From the NCBI GenBank assembly GCA_016720905.1, contig JADKJT010000009.1:124001-188000 (forward strand): DNA of 64,000 nt, written 5' to 3'. The stretch's first letter is position 1, and the number at the start of each line of letters is the position of its first letter. The position numbers and the translations under genes are program-made. Below are positions 43,628 to 52,570 of the stretch, in pieces. The stretch comes from Gemmatimonadaceae bacterium. GTDB taxonomy: Bacteria > Gemmatimonadota > Gemmatimonadetes > Gemmatimonadales > Gemmatimonadaceae. Below the pieces are notes generated by a model, which saw only the letters and a list, made by a program, of their open reading frames with translations, was not told the origin of the DNA and searched no databases.

Positions 43628-45928
43628 ATGGCCGTATCCGACGCGAAGACTAACTGCGGTACTCGCCGTTCGGCGCTGCTCGTCGCAGCGCTGTGCGCGG
43701 TCGCCTCCAGCAGTGCCGGGGCGCAAAAGACTCCGCGCTACCAGGCCGATATCCGCTGGACCAGCTACGGCATCCCGCACGTCAAGGCCAACGACTGGGG
43801 CAGCCTCGGCTACGGGTTCGCCTACGCCACCGCCACCGACGCGGTCTGCACCATCGCCCGCGATGTGGTCATGGTGAATGGCGAACTGTCGCGTCACTTC
43901 GGCGCCGCCGAGGGCAATCGCGAGAGTGATGTATTCCATCGCGCCGTGCTTGATGCCGCCACCGTGAAGTCATACGGCACACGCCAGACCGTCAACAGCA
44001 ACCGTTTCGACGCCGGCTATGTGGCGGGTTACAACCGGTTCTTGCGCGATCATCGGGGCGACCTGCCCAAGGAATGCGCGAACAGCGCGTGGGTGCGGCC
44101 ACTCACCAGCGCCGACCTGACTCGCCTCATCATCGGCGTCGGGATTCGCTACGGGCTGGGTCGCTACCAGAAGGAAATGGCGAACGCGGCGCCTCCCGGG
44201 CAAAAGGTGGGAGATCTCTCCACCGACTTCGACATGCCGGACGGCATTGGCAGTAACGCGGTGGCGATGGGCAAGGCCGTCACGGCGTCGGGCCGAGGAC
44301 TGCTGCTGGGCAATCCGCACTATCCGTGGCAGGGCTCCTCGCGCTTTCACATGATCCACACCACGATCCCGGGTGAGCTCGACGTGATGGGCGTGAGTTT
44401 GTATACCACCAGTCGCGTCGCCATCGGGTTCAACAAGGACGTGGCGTGGAGTCACACCGTGTCCACCGGCATGCGCTCGACGCTGTACGCACTCGACCTC
44501 AATCCGGCCGACGCCACACAGTACAAGTTCGGCGACACCTGGCGCAGCATGACGCCGGTCACCGTGCAGGTGCCCGTCAAGGAAGACGGTGGGGCAGTCA
44601 GCGCCGAGGCGAAGACGGTCTACCTCACGCACTACGGACCGGTGGTGGTATCCGATCAATTGCCGTGGACGGCCGCCAGAGCCTACGCCATTCGCGACGT
44701 GAATCTGACGAACGACCGCAATGCCATCACGTACGATGCGCTCAACAAGGCGCGCTCTATCGATGACGTGGAGGCGGCGATCAGCCTGCAGGGCGTGTCG
44801 TGGACCAATACCATTGCGGCCGACCGGAACGGCACGGCGTTCTATGCCGACCTGAGTGTGGTGCCCAATGTCGACGCCGCGCTGATTGACCGCTGCCGCG
44901 TGAAGCCTGCGGGCGTGCCGGCACAGGTGATTGTGCTCAACGGCACCGACCCCACGTGCGAATGGAAGACCGACGCGCGCGCGTCTGTTGTCGGGGCGAT
45001 GCCCGCGCAGTCCATGCCTCGCTTGCGACGTGACGATGTGGTGTCCAACGCCAATGACAGCTACTGGCTGTCGAATCCGCTGTTGCCGCTGGAAGGGTTC
45101 TCACCCATCATCGGCGCCGAGCGCACGGCGCGCAGCCTGCGCACACGGGCCGGCATCTCGTTTATCGAGGAGGCCCTGAAGAGCGGTGCCAAGGCCACGC
45201 CCGAAACGCTGGAGAAGATGCTGTTCAGTCACCGCAACTACGGCGCCGAGTTGCTGCTGGATGACCTGCTTACGCTGTGTTCGGCGTCCGTTGAACCGGT
45301 GGTGCTCTCCACGGGCGCCGTCGACATCACGCCGTCGTGTCGCGCGCTGTCGCAGTGGAACCGCAAGGAAACGGTGGACAGTCGCGGCGGCCACGTATGG
45401 CGAGAGTTCTGGCGGCTCGCGGCGCGCATTCCGGGGCTGTACCGCGTGCCATTCAATGCCGCCGATGCGGCCAACACGCCGCGAGGTCTGGCGGTCGAAC
45501 AGCCAGGCGTGCGTGAAGGGTTGCGTCGGGCATTGGCGCAGACACAACAGCGACTGGCGCAATTCGGCATTCCGCTCGACGCGACATTGGGCAGCATTCA
45601 GTATGAGATGCGCAACGGCGAGCGCATTCCCATTCCCGGTGGGGATGGCGCGACGGGCATGTGGAGCGTGATCACCACGGAGCTCAAGAAGGACGGCTAC
45701 ACGCCCATTGTGCACGGCAACAGCTACATCCAGGTCGTGGGATGGAATGCCGATGGCACGGTCGACCCACACGGCATCCTTACGTATTCGCAGTCGGACA
45801 ACCCGGCTTCGCCGTATTACGCCGATCAGACACGACTGTACTCGCAGGGCCAGTGGTTGCACCTGCCGTTCTACGAGAAGGATATTCTGGCCGACAAAAA
45901 CCTGAGGACGCTGCGGCTCAGGCAGTAG
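43628..45928 (+). CDS. Penicillin acylase/AHL acylase family protein
   Basis: The 766-aa Ntn hydrolase has a signal peptide (RSALLVAALCAVASSSAGAQ). The alpha chain begins IRWTSYGIPHVKANDWGSLGYGFAYA. The autocleavage site lies before the Ser of GIGSNAVAMGK, giving a beta chain with the N-terminal nucleophile Ser and the conserved GLLLGNPHYPWQGSSRFHMIHTTIPGE. Secreted acylases of this form (PvdQ/QuiP-like) cleave long-chain N-acyl amides, including acyl-homoserine lactones. The actual substrate is unknown. It begins 1 bp after the KirBac stop. The window's first gene is a paralogue. Confidence 0.92.
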   Translation: MAVSDAKTNCGTRRSALLVAALCAVASSSAGAQKTPRYQADIRWTSYGIPHVKANDWGSLGYGFAYATATDAVCTIARDVVMVNGELSRHFGAAEGNRESDVFHRAVLDAATVKSYGTRQTVNSNRFDAGYVAGYNRFLRDHRGDLPKECANSAWVRPLTSADLTRLIIGVGIRYGLGRYQKEMANAAPPGQKVGDLSTDFDMPDGIGSNAVAMGKAVTASGRGLLLGNPHYPWQGSSRFHMIHTTIPGELDVMGVSLYTTSRVAIGFNKDVAWSHTVSTGMRSTLYALDLNPADATQYKFGDTWRSMTPVTVQVPVKEDGGAVSAEAKTVYLTHYGPVVVSDQLPWTAARAYAIRDVNLTNDRNAITYDALNKARSIDDVEAAISLQGVSWTNTIAADRNGTAFYADLSVVPNVDAALIDRCRVKPAGVPAQVIVLNGTDPTCEWKTDARASVVGAMPAQSMPRLRRDDVVSNANDSYWLSNPLLPLEGFSPIIGAERTARSLRTRAGISFIEEALKSGAKATPETLEKMLFSHRNYGAELLLDDLLTLCSASVEPVVLSTGAVDITPSCRALSQWNRKETVDSRGGHVWREFWRLAARIPGLYRVPFNAADAANTPRGLAVEQPGVREGLRRALAQTQQRLAQFGIPLDATLGSIQYEMRNGERIPIPGGDGATGMWSVITTELKKDGYTPIVHGNSYIQVVGWNADGTVDPHGILTYSQSDNPASPYYADQTRLYSQGQWLHLPFYEKDILADKNLRTLRLRQ

Positions 45929-45966
45929 TCGTCGTTGCTTGCGTAACGCGCGCGACCACCGCCGCG

Positions 45967-48804
45967 TTACGCCAGCAGCAGTTCCAGCTCCTCCCGCCCA
46001 ATCGACGCCAGGACACCCTTGTCCGCCGTGAGAATGGCGTCGGCCAGGGCGCGCTTCGATTCCTGCAACTGCAGGATCTTCGCCTCGATGGTGTCGCGCG
46101 CGATGAGTCGCGTGGCAATCACGTGGCGTGACTGCCCAATGCGATGCGCCCGGTCGATGGCCTGTGCCTCCACCGCCGGATTCCACCACGGGTCCAGCAG
46201 GTACACATAGTCGGCCGCGGTAAGATTGAGCCCGTGTCCACCCGCCTTGAGACTGATCAGGAATACCGGGCAATCGGCATCGGTTTGAAACCGATTCACC
46301 CGCGCCTCGCGGTCGCGCGTCCGTCCGTCGAGATACTCGTACACGATGCCCTCGGCGTCCAGTCGTTGCCGCACCAGCGACAGGAACGACGTGAACTGCG
46401 AGAACACCAGCGACTTGTGCCCCTCGGCCGCAATCTCCTTGAGCGACGGGATGAGCGCATCCAGTTTGGCGCAGGGCACGGCCGCATGCCGCGCGTCCAC
46501 CAGCGCCGTGTGACAGGCGGCTTGCCTGAGTCGTAGCAATGCCTCAAGAATGTGCATACGCGATTTCTGCATGCCATCACGTTCCACGCGCTCCAGCACG
46601 CTGCGCTGGAAATGCACGCGGATGTCTTCGTACACGCGCCGCTGCTCCGGCTCCATCTCCACTTCCAGCGTCTGCTCCACGCGTGCCGGCAGCTCCTTGG
46701 CCACGTCTTCCTTCTTGCGCCGCAGAATGATGGGACGCAGCGCCCGGGCCAGCAGCGAACGATCGGCGGATTGCGCGTCAATGGCGGCAGTCGACGAGGC
46801 GAACCGGCCCAGCGATGCGAACCGTGTGGACGCGCTCATCATGCCGGGGTTCAGGAACTCCAGCAGGCTCCACAACTCCTCGATGCGGTTCTCGATGGGC
46901 GTTCCGCTCAATGCCAGCCGGTGATTCGCGCGCAACAAGCGGCACGCCTTGGCCGTGGCCGTCCCGGCATTCTTGATGGCCTGGGCTTCATCCAGGATGG
47001 CGTAGTCGAACGTGATTTCCGTGAGCTCGCCGGCATCGCTGCGCAGCGTGCCGTAGGTGGTGATCACCACGTCCACCGAGGCCGGATCGATGGCGCCGAT
47101 GCGACGCGACATGCCGCTGTGATCAAGCATGCGCAGCGCCGGCGCAAACCGTTCGGCCTCGCGCAACCAGTTGAACACCAACGAGCGCGGCACGACAATG
47201 ATGGACGGCCCCACCCCCTCGATACGGCGCGCTTCCAGCAACGCCAGCACCTGGATGGTCTTGCCCAAGCCCATGTCGTCGGCCAGGCATCCGCCCAGTT
47301 CAAAACGGCGCAGGAAGTGCAGCCACCCCAGTCCTTCGCGCTGGTATTCGCGTAACGCCCCACGAAACGACGGCGGCGGATCAACCGGCGTGATGCGATT
47401 GAAGCCGGCCAATTCCGCGCGCGCCTGGGCGAATGTCTGATCGACATCGATGTCAGGAAGTGTGGCCAGCAGTGCGTCCAGCAGTGCCAACTGCGACTTC
47501 TTGAAGCGCGTGCGTCCTTCAAATGGCTCGCCATACTGCAGCAATGGTTCAAACTGATCGAGCCAGTCGTTGGGCATCAACCCCAGCGTGCCGTCTTCGA
47601 ACTCGTACAGGTCCTCGCCACGTCGCCGAGCGGCCAGCAGTTCCGAGACGGGCACTTCGAGGTCGCCATAACTCACCAGCCCCGACACATCGAACCAGTC
47701 GATGCCGGACCGTACCATGGCCAGCACTTTGCTGGGCGCGCGATACGTGAGTCCGAACGCATGCACTTGCCAGCCTTCTCGCGCCAGTTCAAAGGCCATC
47801 TGCGACATCTTGGTGCGCGGCACGGTGAGTTGGCGTGCCCGCGTGAGGTGATTCCGTTCCTCACTGGAGCCCAGCACCCGAAGTCGCGACAAGGCCGCGT
47901 GTTCGGCGTCCCATCGCCGATGATGCACCACACCCAGCGACCGATCATACAGCATGGTGCTGGTGGAGACGGCGTTCACCCGCACCGCGCCATACAGAAA
48001 CTCGAGTGTCAGCGGCGCCATCAGGTTGGGCTGCAACACCACGTCCTCGCCGCCAATGGAAACGACGGGCGTGGGGTCCACATGCGACTCCTCAACCGCG
48101 ACGTCGCTGGGCAGCTGCAACTCCGGCAGCCGCGGCAGCGCATACAATCGATCGAGTAACTCCGTGGGATCGTTCCCCAGTGACAGCGACGGCGTGCTGC
48201 GCAAGTCGGCGATGATGGGGAACGTGCCGCCGTGATCGAGCACCGCCACGGTATTCCCGGCTATCAGAAAACCCGCCGAATGCACCAACCATGGCTCTGA
48301 CAGGGGCAGTGTCGCTTGCGGGCGCACGAAATGACCGTCCAGCATGTATTCGCCGTTGTCGGCGTGAGACATGCGCAGTGCCAGGCGCCATGGGGCACCG
48401 CTGTCCATCTCCAGCGTGCGGCCATCCAGGTCAGGATTCTGACTGCGCGTGCGCAGCCGACCGGTATCGCAAATCTTGCGGAGCGTGGTGGAAAGTGCGC
48501 GCGCCCCGATGACGAATCCGGAGCCCGGCGCCTGGCCGTAGACGCTGGACCGGGCGGAGCCAAGCAGCATCTCGGAGATTTGTCGGTCGATGGGGTCGGG
48601 GGCGGCCAGCCAGACTGACGCGGCAAACGTAAACGGCGCCGTAGGACCCCAGTTCCCATCGCTATCGCATTCTTCCGTGCCCAATTCCAACACGAGACCG
48701 GCCGCCTGCGGGGTCGCATCGATATCGACGACGTACACCAGCCGATGATCGGCGGGCCAGACGGCCGTGTGGTGATCACGCACCACGGATTGAGAGCGCG
48801 ACAT
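45967..48804 (-). CDS. SNF2-family DEAD/DEAH ATPase (HepA/RapA-like)
   Basis: The 945-aa protein has an N-terminal region of about 480 residues without a clear domain, then the SNF2 motor: motif I DDMGLGKTIQVLALL (about residue 515), motif II LDEAQAIKN, LSGTPIENRIEELWSLLEFLNPG, motif V LISLKAGGHGLNLTAADYVYLLDPWWNP and motif VI DRAHRIGQ. It is a DNA-translocating ATPase; in bacteria such stand-alone SNF2 proteins are linked to transcription recycling or phage defence, but nothing here decides which. No methyltransferase or nuclease partner is adjacent. Confidence 0.93.
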   Translation of the reverse strand: MSRSQSVVRDHHTAVWPADHRLVYVVDIDATPQAAGLVLELGTEECDSDGNWGPTAPFTFAASVWLAAPDPIDRQISEMLLGSARSSVYGQAPGSGFVIGARALSTTLRKICDTGRLRTRSQNPDLDGRTLEMDSGAPWRLALRMSHADNGEYMLDGHFVRPQATLPLSEPWLVHSAGFLIAGNTVAVLDHGGTFPIIADLRSTPSLSLGNDPTELLDRLYALPRLPELQLPSDVAVEESHVDPTPVVSIGGEDVVLQPNLMAPLTLEFLYGAVRVNAVSTSTMLYDRSLGVVHHRRWDAEHAALSRLRVLGSSEERNHLTRARQLTVPRTKMSQMAFELAREGWQVHAFGLTYRAPSKVLAMVRSGIDWFDVSGLVSYGDLEVPVSELLAARRRGEDLYEFEDGTLGLMPNDWLDQFEPLLQYGEPFEGRTRFKKSQLALLDALLATLPDIDVDQTFAQARAELAGFNRITPVDPPPSFRGALREYQREGLGWLHFLRRFELGGCLADDMGLGKTIQVLALLEARRIEGVGPSIIVVPRSLVFNWLREAERFAPALRMLDHSGMSRRIGAIDPASVDVVITTYGTLRSDAGELTEITFDYAILDEAQAIKNAGTATAKACRLLRANHRLALSGTPIENRIEELWSLLEFLNPGMMSASTRFASLGRFASSTAAIDAQSADRSLLARALRPIILRRKKEDVAKELPARVEQTLEVEMEPEQRRVYEDIRVHFQRSVLERVERDGMQKSRMHILEALLRLRQAACHTALVDARHAAVPCAKLDALIPSLKEIAAEGHKSLVFSQFTSFLSLVRQRLDAEGIVYEYLDGRTRDREARVNRFQTDADCPVFLISLKAGGHGLNLTAADYVYLLDPWWNPAVEAQAIDRAHRIGQSRHVIATRLIARDTIEAKILQLQESKRALADAILTADKGVLASIGREELELLLA

Positions 48805-48991
48805 CTAGCGCCCCGCGCCGATGGCCAACGACCCAGTGCGCCGCAGGAACGTCGGCGGGAGGACGCGGCTACGGATGCTGCGGCGGATCAACGGGCGTGG
48901 GGCACGGGGTGTGGCAGAAGGATCACCTACGCAGAGCGGACCCAGAAAGATGGGCCACTGCACACCGCGATCCAAGCGGCATGTGCGTCGA

Positions 48992-49549
48992 CTAGTCGAT
49001 GTCGTGCGCGCCGTCGGGGAGGAACAACGGTCGGGCCAGCCCGCCGGCGTCGTCGTAGAAGCGCACCGCGCCGGGCGAGAACGACTTGGCCAGCAGGATG
49101 ATCTGGCCCGTATGACCCGAGAAGTGCTCCACCACGTGATAGACGGCCGCAAACACCGTGGTGTCGCGACCCTGGATGGTGCGGGGCTCACTCAGGGAGT
49201 CGGCGGTGAGGCGCGACAGCACCCCGTCGACTTCGTCCAAGGTGGCGCGAAGACCCGCCAGCAACGTCTCGCAACCGGCACCACCGCGGGTCGCGAACTC
49301 CACGTCGCGTCGGCGCACATCGGGCGCGCCACCGACACCGCACACAATCCACTGGCGGACGTTGCCGTTCAGATGCAGCACCAGATTGCCGGCGCTGTTC
49401 GCGCCGTCATTGGCGCGCCACCACAGCTGCTCGGGCGGAATCGTGCGCAGCGCGGCCGCGATCTTGGCCGGATACTCGACGCACAGGTAGTGTCGCGAGC
49501 GCTCGAGGAAGCGCGTGGCGAGGTCGAAGGACATATCGGTGTTGTCCAC
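48992..49549 (-). CDS. DinB-family protein (DUF1572-like)
   Basis: The 185-aa four-helix-bundle protein has three candidate metal-binding His residues: LVLHLNGNVRQW and YHVVEHFSGHTGQI. The DinB/YfiT group contains thiol-dependent S-transferases and metal-dependent hydrolases; the reaction is unknown. The start is ATG 49549 (MDNTDMSF) or 49534. It lies 8 bp after the gamma-glutamyltransferase stop on the same strand and may be cotranscribed with it. Confidence 0.85.
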   Translation of the reverse strand: MDNTDMSFDLATRFLERSRHYLCVEYPAKIAAALRTIPPEQLWWRANDGANSAGNLVLHLNGNVRQWIVCGVGGAPDVRRRDVEFATRGGAGCETLLAGLRATLDEVDGVLSRLTADSLSEPRTIQGRDTTVFAAVYHVVEHFSGHTGQIILLAKSFSPGAVRFYDDAGGLARPLFLPDGAHDID

Positions 49550-49557
49550 TGTGTGGC

Positions 49558-52482
49558 CTACTTGATGGCGCCCGCTGCGCCGGCCCGCCGCGGATCGGCA
49601 CCGGCCGTCACGATTTTCCCGTCCACGCGCACCGCCGCGCCATACCCTTCACGCACTTCACCGCGCAGCGAGACGAAACTCAACCCGTACCCCAGTGTGC
49701 GCAGTCGCGCAATCACGTCGGGCGCGAACCCGTCTTCCAGCTGAATGCTGTACGGTGTGGGCGTGGTGGGTGCACCGCCGCCGCCGCCACGACCACCGCC
49801 CGGCGCCCCGCCGCCGCCGGGCAGGAATCGCGGCAGTTCCAGCGCCTGTTGCGGACTGAGGTTGTAATCCAGCACACCCAGCAGCGACTGGTACACCGCG
49901 CTGGTAATCCAGGCGTTGCCGGCGGCACTCACGGCTACAAATGGCTTGCCGTTCTTGAAGGCAATGGTGGGGGCAATGGTGCTGCCGTGACGCGAGAATG
50001 GCAGACGCGCCCCGTACTGCGTGGGATCGGTGCCGTACGACGTGAGCTTGTCGTTGCTGAGAAATCCCAACCCCGGCGTCACGTAGAAATTCCCACCCCA
50101 CGTGCCGAGTGTCTGGGTCACCGCCACCATGTTGCCATCGTTGTCGGCCACGGTGAAGGCCGTGGTCCCCGCCGCGTGGCATACCGTCATCTCCGCCGCA
50201 TGCCCCTCGCCGCAAGGCGAGTCTTCAGTCTCCCGTCTCGCGTCAGTCGTCTCCCGTCTCCCATCTCCCGTCTCCCGTCTCTCCTTCAAACACCCCAGCG
50301 TATCCCCGCGCACACTCTCCGGCGTCAGTGCCCGGTCAGGGTTGTAGCACCCCCACCGCACCCGCGCCGTGTCCTTGTTGATGATGGGCGCCACGTCTGT
50401 CGGCCACATGGCCGGATCGGCAATGCGATTGCGCGAGCTGGGCACCAGAAACCACGCCGAGAGCGCCGCGTGCATGGACGCGGCATTGTCGCGATACGAC
50501 GTGGGCGCCGGATACTGCTCCAGCAGGTTGAGTCGTGCGACAAGCTCCGCACCACCACTCACCGGCGGCGCGCCCGAGTAAATGGTGTAGTGGCGATAAG
50601 TGCCACTCACCGGTTCACGCTCTGGTGCGAAGTAGCGCGCCAGATCGCTCAGCTTCATGGCGTTGCCCTTGGCGTGCAAATCGTTCACCCACTTGGCCGC
50701 GACCTCCCCCTTGTAGAATCCGTCGGCGCCGTTCTTGGCAATCTGCTCCAGCACCCATGCCAGGTCGGGATTCTTGAGTGTATCGCCCGCCTGCAATGGT
50801 TCACCATTGCGGAAGAACAGGGCGCGACTGCCTTCGTACTTGGCGAAATGCTCGCGCTCGGTGGCCAGCGTGGTGGCCAGCCCCTCGCTCACCACATATC
50901 CGTTCTTCGCGGCGCGAATGGCCGGCGCCACAATCTCGGCCCACGGCACCTTCTTGCTGCCATAGCGAAGCCACGCGGTATGCATGCCACTCACCGTGCC
51001 CGGCACGTTGGTGAGCACCGGTCCGTCGCTGGGATAGCGTCCATTCACCAGCAGCGAGGTGTTGCTCAACCCCGCATCTTCCGGCACGCGGCTCATGAAT
51101 TCGAACAGCGTGGGTTTGGCCAATGTCTTGAGCGCAATGACCATCTCGCCGTAGCCGGCAATGCCGCTGGCATCCGGTTCCACCACGCCAAGGGCAAAGC
51201 TCACGGCCACGGCCGCATCAACCACATTACCGCCTTTGCGCAGTATCTCCAGCCCGGCTTCCGTGGCCACGGGGTGTGCGCTGGACACTGCCGCGCGCCC
51301 ACTGGCGGGTTCCCGCAGTGTGGGTCGTGCCTTGAGCGCCTCATGGATGACCGCCTCCAGCGCGCTGTCGGTGCTTGCCGCCATGGCCCGCGGACGCAGG
51401 GACGTCTTGATGGACTCCCATTGTGCGCGCCGGGCGGTGGCATCGGCTTGCGAGAAGTACAATCGCGCCGATCGATCCCACACCCGGTCGAACGCCGCGG
51501 CGTTGCGGTCGGCGCGCGAATCGCCGCCGGCCAACCGTTGTACGCTGGTGATATTCGGTGCCACTGGCGCTGTGGCGAATGTTAGCCGTTCAGTCGCAGC
51601 ACCGGCCGACGCGCGCACCACTGCGCTGCGGTCACTGCCGCGATCGGGGTCACCGTTGTATCCCACGTTGGTCTCTTCGAATGACGCAATGGCCACCGTC
51701 TTGTCATCCGGCGACCATGCGGTCTGGCCGCGCGCGGTGGACAGGAAGTTCGAGTAGCCGCCAATGCGGGGCACGATGAACACGCCGGTACGTGTCGATA
51801 CGGCCAGGCGCTCGCGGTCCCAGGCCCACGACAGGTAATCCGCCGACGCGTCGACGGCCTGTGTCCATCGCTGCGACGCGGTCGCATTCGGCGCCATCGA
51901 CCAGACGCTCAAGCGGCGCCCGGCTTCGTTCACGGTGAGGAACGCGAGGAACGTTCCCTTGGGTGAAAACTGCGGAGACCGCTCGGTGTCGCCACCGGTG
52001 GTTACACGCGCCGCCTTGCCGGCCGCATCCATAACCCACACGCGCGAGGCATTGCCGCTGCCTCGGAGAAACGCAATGCGCCCGTCGCCCGCGACGCTTG
52101 GGCTGGTTTCCTGCTGCGGTGTGCTGGTGAGCTGAGTGAGGACTCCGGCCGTGCCGTCAACATTCACCGCCACACGCCACAGGTCGTAGTTGCCCCCGCG
52201 GTCGGACGCAAACACAATGGCCAATCCATCAGGCGTCCACGCCGGATCGCGATCCCAAGCCGATCCACTGGTCAGCGCCACCAGGCGTGCGCCTGGCGTG
52301 CGCTGCAGCATGAGGTGTCCGTCCATACTCAGCGCCAGGCGTCCGTCCGGCGCATACGAGGGACTTCGCGCGCCCACCAGCGACGCCGTATCGGTTGCCG
52401 CCTGCGCCGACGTGACTGAGGGCGAACCAAACGCGAGAACGAAGGTGACGATGAACGCAGGCAGGGGAGCAGGACGCATCAA
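49558..52482 (-). CDS. TolB-like beta-propeller fused to gamma-glutamyltransferase
   Basis: The 974-aa secreted protein has a signal peptide (FIVTFVLAFGSPSVTSAQA). A TolB/WD40-like propeller (residues about 40-330; PSYAPDGRLALSMDG, PAWTPDGLAIVFASDRGG, PQFSPKGTFLAFL) is followed by a gamma-glutamyltransferase domain. The large subunit begins near SSAHPVATEAGLEILRKGGN; autocleavage is expected before Thr773 (AGTTAFTVADNDGN). GGTs transfer or hydrolyse gamma-glutamyl groups of glutathione-like compounds in the periplasm. Residues about 734-752 are an Arg/Glu/Asp/Thr-rich insertion encoded by heptamer repeats. A Gly-rich loop (GGGGAPGGGRGGGGGA) lies near residue 895. Confidence 0.9.
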   Translation of the reverse strand: MMRPAPLPAFIVTFVLAFGSPSVTSAQAATDTASLVGARSPSYAPDGRLALSMDGHLMLQRTPGARLVALTSGSAWDRDPAWTPDGLAIVFASDRGGNYDLWRVAVNVDGTAGVLTQLTSTPQQETSPSVAGDGRIAFLRGSGNASRVWVMDAAGKAARVTTGGDTERSPQFSPKGTFLAFLTVNEAGRRLSVWSMAPNATASQRWTQAVDASADYLSWAWDRERLAVSTRTGVFIVPRIGGYSNFLSTARGQTAWSPDDKTVAIASFEETNVGYNGDPDRGSDRSAVVRASAGAATERLTFATAPVAPNITSVQRLAGGDSRADRNAAAFDRVWDRSARLYFSQADATARRAQWESIKTSLRPRAMAASTDSALEAVIHEALKARPTLREPASGRAAVSSAHPVATEAGLEILRKGGNVVDAAVAVSFALGVVEPDASGIAGYGEMVIALKTLAKPTLFEFMSRVPEDAGLSNTSLLVNGRYPSDGPVLTNVPGTVSGMHTAWLRYGSKKVPWAEIVAPAIRAAKNGYVVSEGLATTLATEREHFAKYEGSRALFFRNGEPLQAGDTLKNPDLAWVLEQIAKNGADGFYKGEVAAKWVNDLHAKGNAMKLSDLARYFAPEREPVSGTYRHYTIYSGAPPVSGGAELVARLNLLEQYPAPTSYRDNAASMHAALSAWFLVPSSRNRIADPAMWPTDVAPIINKDTARVRWGCYNPDRALTPESVRGDTLGCLKERRETGDGRRETTDARRETEDSPCGEGHAAEMTVCHAAGTTAFTVADNDGNMVAVTQTLGTWGGNFYVTPGLGFLSNDKLTSYGTDPTQYGARLPFSRHGSTIAPTIAFKNGKPFVAVSAAGNAWITSAVYQSLLGVLDYNLSPQQALELPRFLPGGGGAPGGGRGGGGGAPTTPTPYSIQLEDGFAPDVIARLRTLGYGLSFVSLRGEVREGYGAAVRVDGKIVTAGADPRRAGAAGAIK
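50227..50283. repeat. Heptamer repeat tract inside the gamma-glutamyltransferase gene
   Basis: About eight units of TCTCCCG with variants (TCTCGCG, TCAGTCG, TCTCCCA) occur in tandem. On the coding strand they read GGGAGAC-type units, translated in frame as RRETGDGRRETTDARRETED. Because 7 is not a multiple of 3, the reading rotates through three frames every three units; no stop appears. The same unit is found at 40708 and 56490-56570. Confidence 0.9.
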
Positions 52483-52570
52483 TCAGTTCCAGGCAGGTCG
52501 GAGGGTGCTTCCGCAGTGTCGCAGCGACGAAAGATACGATTCGCGCCAAGGATGTCGCAGGAGAGCGTCA

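Noticed and set aside
45967..48804. SNF2 protein as part of a DISARM-like defence system
   Set aside because: No methyltransferase, DUF1998 or phospholipase D partner is adjacent; neighbours are an acylase and a DinB protein.
49849..51585. 578-codon forward open frame opposite gamma-glutamyltransferase
   Set aside because: No recognisable domain; the reverse strand encodes a complete GGT with its catalytic Thr.
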